This document shows, one piece after another, positions 1 to 6,110 of a stretch of DNA of 12,778 nt. The number at the start of each line of letters is the position of its first letter. Position 1 is the stretch's first letter. The stretch covers positions 1-12,778 of the forward strand of contig DHPK01000029.1 in NCBI GenBank assembly GCA_002407845.1, in the 5' to 3' direction. The position numbers and the translations under genes are program-made. The notes under the pieces are model-generated. The model was not told where the DNA came from. It made no database searches and saw only the letters and a program-made list of their open reading frames with translations. This DNA comes from Leptolinea sp. UBA5366 (GTDB lineage Bacteria > Chloroflexota > Anaerolineae > Anaerolineales > Anaerolineaceae).

Positions 1-1
1 T

Positions 2-476
2 ATCAAAATGAGTAAGAACATAGAGCCAAATTGGTGCATTTACAGTTCTAAATAATGCCAAGAAGAAGGTAGATAGTCAGCCGGGTTATTCTGTTTTTGA
101 TGAATCCGGAAAGAAAATCTATCCGATAGAATCTACTAATATATACACAGTGAAGAATGGGGATTCGCTCTGGAGCATTGCACAGCAGTTCCTAGGTGAT
201 GGTTCGAGGTATCCTGAAATCAAAAGCTATAACGGAATTAGCTCCGACCTGATTCGAGTTGGCCAAGTATTGAAAATTCCTACCGAAAGCACAGACTTTA
301 AGGTTGGTGATTCTGTGAGAATTACCGCTAAGCGATACACCACAGGTGAGCTTATCCCTGACTGGGTGAAAAATAAAATTCACAAAATCAGTGAGTTCGG
401 TGACGGAAAAGTGCTTCTTGGATATCCTGATGGCATCTCGTCTTGGGTAGCAATTGATGGAATAGAGCAAGCTTAA
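2..476 (+). pseudogene. Remnant of a cell-wall hydrolase C-terminus (LysM plus SH3-like), frameshifted
   Basis: The readable part runs from SQIGAF (codons from 24) through a linker (PGYSVFDESGK), a LysM domain at about 144-285 (YTVKNGDSLWSIAQQF ... VGQVLKIP) and an SH3-like tail at about 297-470 (FKVGDSVRI ... GISSWVAIDG). This module order is familiar from C-termini of Firmicutes and phage amidases or lysozymes, where it binds peptidoglycan. No catalytic domain is visible. The frame is closed by TAG at 21-23. Another frame is open from the left edge and reads KNIE just before the break, so a 2-base loss around 24-27 (a GAG/AGC run) would rejoin the two. The only downstream start, GTG at 150, lies inside the LysM domain and has no ribosome binding site, so it is not a credible gene start. 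The loss may be real decay or a sequencing error. Family assignment of the domains is firm; the identity of the missing enzyme is inferred. Confidence 0.65.
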
Positions 477-482
477 ATTTAA

Positions 483-526
483 CCCCGCAGTCTGGTTCTA
501 TGGAATCTGGCTGTGGGGCTTATTTT
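483..526 (+). terminator. Terminator, probably shared by convergent genes
   Basis: An 8-bp stem (CCCCGCAG at 483-490 with CTGTGGGG at 511-518, one G-U pair) carries an inner 5-bp stem (494-498 with 503-507) and is followed by TTATTTT. It sits 7 bases after the stop of the hydrolase remnant and just beyond the end of the convergent DUF262 gene. Confidence 0.75.
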
Positions 527-527
527 G

Positions 528-2324
528 CTAAAGAGAATAGTAATACTTACGAATGTAGTCTGACATTAGTTTTCTTCTAAGGTTCAAGAAATTAAGATAA
601 TCTGACTCATCCATATTAATGAACTCAACAGGCACACAATTTTCTTCAAGATTGCGTTCTAAATCTTCTTGTGAAGAAATTCCTCCAAAAGACTGATTGC
701 CACCATGGACTTGTTCTAGCATCTTTGACATATATACTTTTGGAGAATTCGCCCCAATTTTAATATTAATTTCAGATTGAGTGTACACATAGTTTGCGAC
801 TTGATTATAATCCCGCTGGTTTGAAAACCCTGAGTTTTGAAGGAACTTTTTAGGGAAAATATGGTGAATATCACCTCTTTGCTCGACTAAAGTTGGAACA
901 TCAATTTGTTCTGACAGAAAGCCACGAGCACTATTTTTAACTTGAGCCATGACAAAAACATTAAAATATGGACTGCTTCGAACTGAAGTATTAAGGTTGT
1001 TAACTAACACATTGTTCCAATAGGCATCTGATAACTCACCTTCTTCGGTCATGCGTAAGTACTCTTCTGGGTTAGAAGTGTCAAATCTCTTAACGTCGTA
1101 ATCAAAGGACGATTCCGGTGAACTGGAGTATCTTGTAGTAAGTATAGATAGGACTATCCATTTTCGAACTACTTTCTCTATAATATGGGCCGGGATCCCT
1201 TTTTCTCTGAGGAGTAAATAGAAGACATATCCAAAATTCAAAACGTTTTTCGAGCGAACCAAAGATTTGTCGATAATTCCTGTAGATTTCACTATCATGA
1301 TGAATCGTTTAAAATTAGTTTCGTTTACATAGTCAAAGACTCCATCTTTTAACTTCGAAAAAGAATCTTCAGCAATACTTTCATGATTTTCTCTTGTTTT
1401 AAAGTCTCTACCTGACAATAAACTGACGAGATCGGAAATTCTTCCTCTTTTAAATTTATAAGTAAATGCTACCCTTAATACATCAGAATAACTTGGAATA
1501 TAAATATCTTGACTCTCTCCAACTACCCAACTAATCTTACGATATATTTCTGTTTCCTGAAACTCAGTGTCATTAGCTAGGATTTGCTCATGATCCATTG
1601 GTCTTTCCCAAAAATGGCAAAAATAGTCGATTGTTTTTCTAATATTAGTCCCATCATATAAAGAATCTGATGATATTTTTGACATAGCAAAGTCTGCCTG
1701 TGACAATACAACTCCCTGTGAATTAATTCTAATAAATACATCAGTAACTTCTTCGATAGATAAGGTGTCAGAGAGCTCAATAACTCCAATATTAATATTT
1801 TTTATAGACTCCAATGCTTGTATTCTCGACGCAATAAAATCCTCTTTGCCTAGTAATTCGTTCATCTCGCAGTACTTAGCGACAAAAGACCATTGTGAAT
1901 AATCTGCTGCAAATATTTCACTTATGTCTGCTATCCAAGTGACGTCTTTTTTTATTGCCGGGTTACTGACTTCAAAGACTTCTTCAATGGGATTGAAAGC
2001 AATTTGAATTCTCTTCTTTTTATAATTCTTGTCAATAATAGGAAGACCAGCTATTGCCGCCTCCATTGCTGTGACTCTTTGTTGACCATCTATCAATATC
2101 TTCTTTCCTTTAGAGATACTACCATCTTTAAGAACGATATCAGGATTTTTCCAAATGATTAGGTATCCGACAGGGTATCCCTTATATAACGAGTCCATCA
2201 AATCTCTTACTTTTGTTGCATTCCAAACGAAAGGTCGTTGAATCTCAGGAATTGCAACTTCATCTGAGTCAATCCAATTTAATACGTTTCGAACTTGAGT
2301 ATTATACACATCATATTTAGACAT
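528..2324 (-). CDS. DUF262 / HNH nuclease protein, GmrSD-like
   Basis: A 598-residue protein. The N-terminal DUF262 (ParB/sulfiredoxin-like, GmrS-type) domain shows PEIQRPFVW (26-34), YKGYPVG (47-53), the signature DGQQR (79-83) and the FIRINSQG motif (197-204). The C-terminal region has an HNH-type motif DIHHIFPKKFL (485-495) followed by a conserved-looking Asn/Lys/Pro/Tyr stretch (about 520-531), as in the DUF1524-like nuclease partner of GmrSD enzymes. Proteins with both domains are known or predicted modification-dependent (type IV) restriction nucleases in which the DUF262 domain uses NTP; this role is inferred here, and the substrate is unknown. All key motifs look intact. The ATG at 2322-2324 is preceded by GAGGTAG at good spacing, which fixes the start. 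The gene stands alone: no methyltransferase or other defence gene is visible in the window. It is more AT-rich than the genes right of 2900, which fits transfer. Confidence 0.88.
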   Translation of the reverse strand: MSKYDVYNTQVRNVLNWIDSDEVAIPEIQRPFVWNATKVRDLMDSLYKGYPVGYLIIWKNPDIVLKDGSISKGKKILIDGQQRVTAMEAAIAGLPIIDKNYKKKRIQIAFNPIEEVFEVSNPAIKKDVTWIADISEIFAADYSQWSFVAKYCEMNELLGKEDFIASRIQALESIKNINIGVIELSDTLSIEEVTDVFIRINSQGVVLSQADFAMSKISSDSLYDGTNIRKTIDYFCHFWERPMDHEQILANDTEFQETEIYRKISWVVGESQDIYIPSYSDVLRVAFTYKFKRGRISDLVSLLSGRDFKTRENHESIAEDSFSKLKDGVFDYVNETNFKRFIMIVKSTGIIDKSLVRSKNVLNFGYVFYLLLREKGIPAHIIEKVVRKWIVLSILTTRYSSSPESSFDYDVKRFDTSNPEEYLRMTEEGELSDAYWNNVLVNNLNTSVRSSPYFNVFVMAQVKNSARGFLSEQIDVPTLVEQRGDIHHIFPKKFLQNSGFSNQRDYNQVANYVYTQSEINIKIGANSPKVYMSKMLEQVHGGNQSFGGISSQEDLERNLEENCVPVEFINMDESDYLNFLNLRRKLMSDYIRKYYYSL

Positions 2325-2355
2325 AAGGCTACCTCGATAATTACCTGATATAAAA

Positions 2356-2385
2356 ATTATAGCAGAGCCAATATATTATTGTCTA
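2356..2385 (-). promoter_or_regulatory. Sigma-70-type promoter of the DUF262 gene
   Basis: On the minus strand there is TAGACA (2380-2385, five of six matches to the -35 consensus), an 18-base spacer and a perfect TATAAT (2356-2361) with the extended TGC before it. The ATG lies about 30 bases downstream of the -10 box. Confidence 0.65.
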
Positions 2386-2520
2386 AAATATTTTATTCAT
2401 CGTGAATGAAAAACCTTCACTAATTAATATACATTTTACGATCCAAGAGTTCGACGTTATGGAGGATGCCAAGACGATAAACAAGTGATAAATTGATTTC
2501 GCTTAATTGGAATAATTATA

Positions 2521-2720
2521 CTAGCTATACGAAACTCATACTGTCTACATGAAACTCATACTAACTATACGAAACTCATACTGTCTACATGAAAGTCACA
2601 CTAGCTATACGAAAGTCATACTAGCTATACGAAAGTCACACTAGCTATATGAAAGTCGAACTGGCTATATGAAAGTCGAACTAGCTATATGAAAGTCATA
2701 CTAGCTATATGAAAGTCAGA
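2521..2720. repeat. Tandem array, ten 20-bp units
   Basis: Ten contiguous units of exactly 20 bp start at 2521, 2541, 2561 and so on to 2701. The approximate consensus is CTAGCTATATGAAAGTCATA. There are no spacers. The last unit is complete for about 17 bases before the sequence diverges. Units contain small dyads: the TAGCTA palindrome, and in unit 9 TATGA-AAG-TCATA flanked by CTAG on both sides. The 20-base period is not a multiple of three and stop codons recur in each frame, so the array is not coding. Units 1-4 carry GAAACTCA or the alternating CTGTCTACAT half, while units 5-10 carry GAAAGTC. The array ends about 135 bases upstream of the DUF262 promoter. Its role is unknown; protein-binding iterons, a transposon-end array or a neutral minisatellite are all possible. 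Confidence 0.95.
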
Positions 2721-2857
2721 ACTTTTGAATGTTAGTGCACCCAGTCTGGCTGAAAAATTATGAATTCTGAAAAATCAGGATTTTTACAGCCTGATTGCAC
2801 CTTTTCGTATTTTAATCCACTCCCCAAAAGCCTTATATAACAAGCTTTTTCAGGCAT

Positions 2858-2894
2858 AAAAAAAGACTCTAGTGATTGTATCATTACTAGAGTC
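2858..2894 (-). terminator. Strong minus-strand terminator without an upstream gene
   Basis: A perfect 9-bp inverted repeat (GACTCTAGT at 2865-2873, ACTAGAGTC at 2886-2894), extendable by three weaker pairs, is followed on the minus strand by seven T (2858-2864). Nothing transcribed leftwards ends here now. The only candidate is the tRNA-like 3' end directly to its right, so the terminator looks like the leftover end of a lost transcription unit. Confidence 0.8.
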
Positions 2895-2899
2895 CTAAT

Positions 2900-4324
2900 T
2901 TGGTAGCGGGTGTTGGCATTGAACCTCGCACAATGGATCCCATTTTGGCTCCCGACCGCAGTACATATCAGGTATTGACAAGTATTTATGATAATTTGAC
3001 AGTCATGCATGACAACGATTCGGAAATTGAGCCCGGCTTGGCAACAGAATGGACTGTTTCCGAGGATGGGAAAGAAATCGTTTTCAAGATTCGGGAAAAT
3101 GTCAAATTTCACAATGGCGATATTCTGACAGCCGACGATGTCGCATTCAGTTTTAATACTGCGATTGCGAACGCTCCAAACAAATTGATGACTGGAATGA
3201 TGGATCGTATGGAAGTTTCTGGAGAAAATGAAGTAAAACTCTTCCTTAAGTATCCATTCAAACCAATGTTGAGTATTCTCAGCCAGCCAACCCTTTGCAT
3301 CGTTAATAAAGCTGCATACGAAAAAAGTCCCGAAGAATTTAGCCGTAATCCTGTTGGAACTGGTCCTTTTAAATTTGTTTCCTGGAAAACAGGCGACCGC
3401 GTCACTTTAGAGAAATTCAATGATTATTATCGATTCACTCCTGCTTACGATGAATTGATTTTCCGAATTATGCCTGATGCCAACACAGCCATGATTGCGC
3501 TTGAAAATGGTGAATTAGACGTTATGCCGAATCTTCAAGCAAGTGATCTACGGAATGTTCGCGAAAATGATAAACTGGCACTTTATGAAAAACCGTCTGC
3601 AAACTTCAATATGATCATCTTGAATAATTATGAGGGAATATTCACTGATAAAAACATGCGGCTCGCAGTAAGTTATGCAATTGACCGTGATGAAATCATC
3701 GCAGGCGCTCTCGAAGGTCAGGGCGTTCCTTTGTATGTTCCTATGGCTCACGACGTTTTTGGATATCCGGAAGATTTTGTTCCTTTCGAACATGACGTTG
3801 AAAAAGCAAAAGAATACCTGGAACTGGCTGGTTATGATGGACAGGAGATTAAATTCAAGACAACAGATTCAAAAGAGCGGGTAAAGGTTTCCGAGATCAT
3901 CCAGGCTCAATTGCTTGAAGCTGGCTTTAATGTTTCCATTGACCAAATGGAAGGCGGACGTTTCTTTGATGAAGTTTATAAAAATATGCAATATGAAATC
4001 GGCATTTTCAATATGACTTCAGACTATCCGGATGGCGACTCACCGACCTATACGCGACTCCATAGTTCTATGTTTGGAAATTCAAACAATTATTTTGGTG
4101 TAAAAAATGAAGAACTGGATAAAGCGCTTGATGATGGACGTTTTTCCCTCGATCCTGATGTACGAAAAGCTGCTTACGCAAAGGTTTGTGAGATCGTCCG
4201 TGATGATGCAATCATCGTTCCAATTTACGCAGGGATAAATAACGTAGTTGCAAACAAAGATCTTGTCGGCGTCGAAGCGAATGCGGTTCTCAGAATGTAT
4301 TATGGGGAATATTCCTGGAAATAA
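2900..4324 (+). CDS. Family-5 ABC solute-binding protein (peptide/nickel type), 5'-truncated
   Basis: This is an extracellular substrate-binding protein of the SBP_bac_5 (DppA/OppA) family, which delivers oligopeptides or similar solutes to an ABC permease. Visible motifs are GIEPRTMDP (5-13), GLATEW (46-51), FKIRENVKFHNGD ... TADDVAFSF (62-85), GTGPFKFVSW (153-162) and RLAVSYAIDRDEI (254-266). The tail YYGEYSWK is typical, so the C-terminus is complete. The 474 residues lack the usual leading 40-60: no signal peptide, lipobox or first strand region. The frame opens right after TAG (2888-2890). The only start near the break is TTG at 2900, which has no ribosome binding site and overlaps a tRNA-like segment. 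As it stands the product could not be exported and the gene is probably dead or artificially joined. No permease or ATPase gene is nearby. The substrate is not predictable from this sequence. Confidence 0.85.
   Translation: MVAGVGIEPRTMDPILAPDRSTYQVLTSIYDNLTVMHDNDSEIEPGLATEWTVSEDGKEIVFKIRENVKFHNGDILTADDVAFSFNTAIANAPNKLMTGMMDRMEVSGENEVKLFLKYPFKPMLSILSQPTLCIVNKAAYEKSPEEFSRNPVGTGPFKFVSWKTGDRVTLEKFNDYYRFTPAYDELIFRIMPDANTAMIALENGELDVMPNLQASDLRNVRENDKLALYEKPSANFNMIILNNYEGIFTDKNMRLAVSYAIDRDEIIAGALEGQGVPLYVPMAHDVFGYPEDFVPFEHDVEKAKEYLELAGYDGQEIKFKTTDSKERVKVSEIIQAQLLEAGFNVSIDQMEGGRFFDEVYKNMQYEIGIFNMTSDYPDGDSPTYTRLHSSMFGNSNNYFGVKNEELDKALDDGRFSLDPDVRKAAYAKVCEIVRDDAIIVPIYAGINNVVANKDLVGVEANAVLRMYYGEYSWK
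2901..2925 (-). pseudogene. Possible tRNA 3'-end remnant (T-loop to CCA)
   Basis: Read on the minus strand, this segment fits tRNA positions 52-76: G53, loop TTCAATG with the invariant T54 T55 C56 and A58, C61, the 3' half of the T stem (CCAAC), the acceptor strand ACCCGCT, then ACCA. A strong terminator follows 6 bases later, as after a tRNA gene. The 5' half of the T stem pairs for only two bases (G52, G53), and nothing of the anticodon or D arm is present. The same bases are also good solute-binding-protein codons (LVAGVGIEP), so coincidence cannot be excluded. The amino-acid identity cannot be given. Confidence 0.4.
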
Positions 4325-4361
4325 TTTTGGAACCCATTCTAAGTTAATTATTTATTATTAT

Positions 4362-4394
4362 GATATTGCCAGGTAAAATCTGGCAATATCTTTT
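4362..4394 (+). terminator. Terminator after the solute-binding protein
   Basis: A perfect 11-bp stem (GATATTGCCAG at 4362-4372, CTGGCAATATC at 4380-4390) has a 7-base loop and is followed by TTTT. It lies between the solute-binding protein and the M20 gene, so the two are not simply one operon. It also shows that the in-frame ATG at 4360 is not the M20 start. Confidence 0.85.
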
Positions 4395-4431
4395 CATTAT
4401 TGGCAGAGTAGAAATCAGGAGATCAGAGCTC

Positions 4432-6030
4432 ATGGAAAACTTTGAAAAATTGAAACAAATTGTAGAATCTTTTTCCTCAGATATTAAGAATACAGGTCGT
4501 TTTCTATGGGAAAATGCTGAAATTGGCAGACACGAATTCAAAGGCTCCGCTTTTCTTGCGGAGCTTTATGAAAAGAACGGATTTGTAGTCGAACGCGGGG
4601 TTGGCGGTTTCCCAACATGTTATATTGCTACATTTGAAAATGGAACCGATGGGCCATCACTTGGAATATTCAGCGATTTTGATGCATTACCTGGAATGGC
4701 TCTGGATCGTTCCGGAAATCCTGGCCACGGCTGTATGCATAACCTTTACACAGCTACAACAGTCGGAACAGCCCTATCACTTAGGGAATATATGCTGGAA
4801 GAAAACATCTGCGGAAAGATTACCGTCTTTGGCGCCCCTGCGGAAGAATGTGGCGGTGCAAAACAGTATCTGGCAAGGCAAGGCTTGCTGAATGGTATCG
4901 ATGCATTCTTTGGCGTTCATCCCGTTTCAATAGACAATGGTGTGATGTTTCGGAAACATATAGCAATATTAATGAAGAAGTATAGATTTTTTGGAAAATC
5001 TGCACATGTTTTCGATACTGATTTTAAAGGACATAATGCATTACTGGCAGCTCAATATTTTATGATCGGTCTTGAATTTTTTAAGGGACAAAAGAATACT
5101 GATTCGAAAGTAAATGCTATTATTACGGATGGCGGAAAGATGACCAACCGTATCACTGATTTCGCTGAGGTAGAATGCGGATATCGCTGCCAAACCCGAG
5201 ATATGATTGAACAGGATGAAATCCAAATTGATATTATCGCCGAATCCGCAGCGAAAGCCCTGCAATGCCAGGTAGAGATCATCGAAACAGGAAGATATTT
5301 CAATACTTTACCGAACCATACGCTGGCAAATATTGCACAGCATAATGCTGAATTGGTGGGTTCTCCACAGTACACTGCTGATGAACAAAGAGAAGCAGTC
5401 GAGAAGGGTTTTTCACAAGGATTTTACACAGAAATCAAACCATTACCTGAGGAACCAGTTCTAATCATGGGCGGAACGGACGAAGGAGATGCCTCCTGGC
5501 TCGCGCCATGGCTTCGAATTTCCCTTGCATCATGTCCGCCAGAAGTGTCTGGCCACTCTTTCGATCTGGTCGAATATGCTAATAAAGATTATGTGTACAA
5601 AGGGATTTTAGCGACAGCTTTAGTTACTGCAATGACATGTGTCGACTTGCTGACCAACCCAGACTTACTTGCTGAAGCGAAAACAGAAAATTCTAAACAG
5701 CAAGAATCGAATCCATACATTCCAGCTAAACAGAAATTCCCGCCAGCTCTTCTTTTTCCTCAGACGCCCGGTGTAACAGTTAATCCAGATAGCATTCGAA
5801 TAGATTTGGAGCAGTGCGATTTGTTCAAAGGATTGTCCGGTGTCAATTTTATTGCGGAGATGAATGGCGAAATTGTCGGGGAAGCCAGGTTGGAAAATGA
5901 GAAAGTTCTCACAATTCCATTTACCACTGAGATTGATTCCAAACAGAGCGGCAAGATCCTTTTCTTTGATATTGAAGTCTTGATGCAAGAAACAGCATAT
6001 CCCTATACTTATTCCTATTTCTTCACATAG
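4432..6030 (+). CDS. M20-family amidohydrolase (AbgB-like)
   Basis: A metal-dependent hydrolase of the M20D peptidase/aminoacylase group, closest in style to AbgB (p-aminobenzoyl-glutamate hydrolase subunit B); these enzymes cleave amide bonds of N-acyl amino acids or small peptides in the cytoplasm. Metal-binding and catalytic motifs are SDFDALPG (81-88), PGHGCMHN (97-104; usual form PGHxCGHN, so Met replaces Gly), PAEE (136-139), VHP (162-164), TDEGDASW (349-356) and SGHS (373-376). The dimerisation domain is about 180-290. The start ATG at 4432 follows AGGAG (4417-4421) by ten bases and gives 532 residues; an upstream in-frame ATG lies within the preceding terminator and is rejected. A C-terminal part of about 95 residues (from about 438), predicted to be strand-rich, extends beyond the M20 fold and I do not recognise it. 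The substrate is unknown; being next to a peptide-type binding protein suggests, but does not prove, peptide use. Confidence 0.88.
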   Translation: MENFEKLKQIVESFSSDIKNTGRFLWENAEIGRHEFKGSAFLAELYEKNGFVVERGVGGFPTCYIATFENGTDGPSLGIFSDFDALPGMALDRSGNPGHGCMHNLYTATTVGTALSLREYMLEENICGKITVFGAPAEECGGAKQYLARQGLLNGIDAFFGVHPVSIDNGVMFRKHIAILMKKYRFFGKSAHVFDTDFKGHNALLAAQYFMIGLEFFKGQKNTDSKVNAIITDGGKMTNRITDFAEVECGYRCQTRDMIEQDEIQIDIIAESAAKALQCQVEIIETGRYFNTLPNHTLANIAQHNAELVGSPQYTADEQREAVEKGFSQGFYTEIKPLPEEPVLIMGGTDEGDASWLAPWLRISLASCPPEVSGHSFDLVEYANKDYVYKGILATALVTAMTCVDLLTNPDLLAEAKTENSKQQESNPYIPAKQKFPPALLFPQTPGVTVNPDSIRIDLEQCDLFKGLSGVNFIAEMNGEIVGEARLENEKVLTIPFTTEIDSKQSGKILFFDIEVLMQETAYPYTYSYFFT

Positions 6031-6060
6031 AAAAACAATTTTATATTTGAATGGAAATAA

Positions 6061-6088
6061 AAATTCCGGCTTTTATGCCGGAATTTTT
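6061..6088 (+). terminator. Bidirectional terminator between convergent M20 gene and pckA
   Basis: A 10-bp stem (AAATTCCGGC at 6061-6070, GCCGGAATTT at 6077-6086) has a 6-base loop. T runs follow it on the plus strand and also on the minus strand, so it can stop both converging transcripts. Confidence 0.85.
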
Positions 6089-6110
6089 ATAGATTCTATT
6101 ATGAATGCTG

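Larger units (their letters stand above)
2325..2899. other. Gene-free region between DUF262 gene and solute-binding protein
   Basis: This 575-base AT-rich stretch holds the DUF262 promoter, the 20-bp repeat array and the minus-strand terminator. A second short hairpin (AATCAGG at 2773-2779 with CCTGATT at 2790-2796) is followed on the minus strand by a run of T, so it could be another weak terminator. Between 2386 and 2520, and between 2721 and 2767, I see no gene, RNA or clear motif. Confidence 0.7.

Noticed and set aside
2521..2720. CRISPR array
   Set aside because: The repeats are contiguous 20-bp units with no variable spacers, and no cas gene is present.
2732..3112. Minus-strand open frame of 126 codons across the terminator and solute-binding protein start
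   Set aside because: It runs antisense to a clear protein family match, through a tRNA-like end and a terminator, and its translation resembles nothing known.
2858..4324. Simple integration of a mobile element at a tRNA 3' end
   Set aside because: Neither side carries the tRNA body, and the side that should be the element holds ordinary chromosomal genes, so a standard attL/attR arrangement does not fit.
4360..4431. Upstream ATG start for the M20 hydrolase
   Set aside because: This ATG overlaps a perfect transcription terminator and has no ribosome binding site; the ATG at 4432 has AGGAG ten bases before it.
5052..5375. Minus-strand open frame within the M20 gene
   Set aside because: It is antisense to strongly conserved M20 sequence and has no features of its own.
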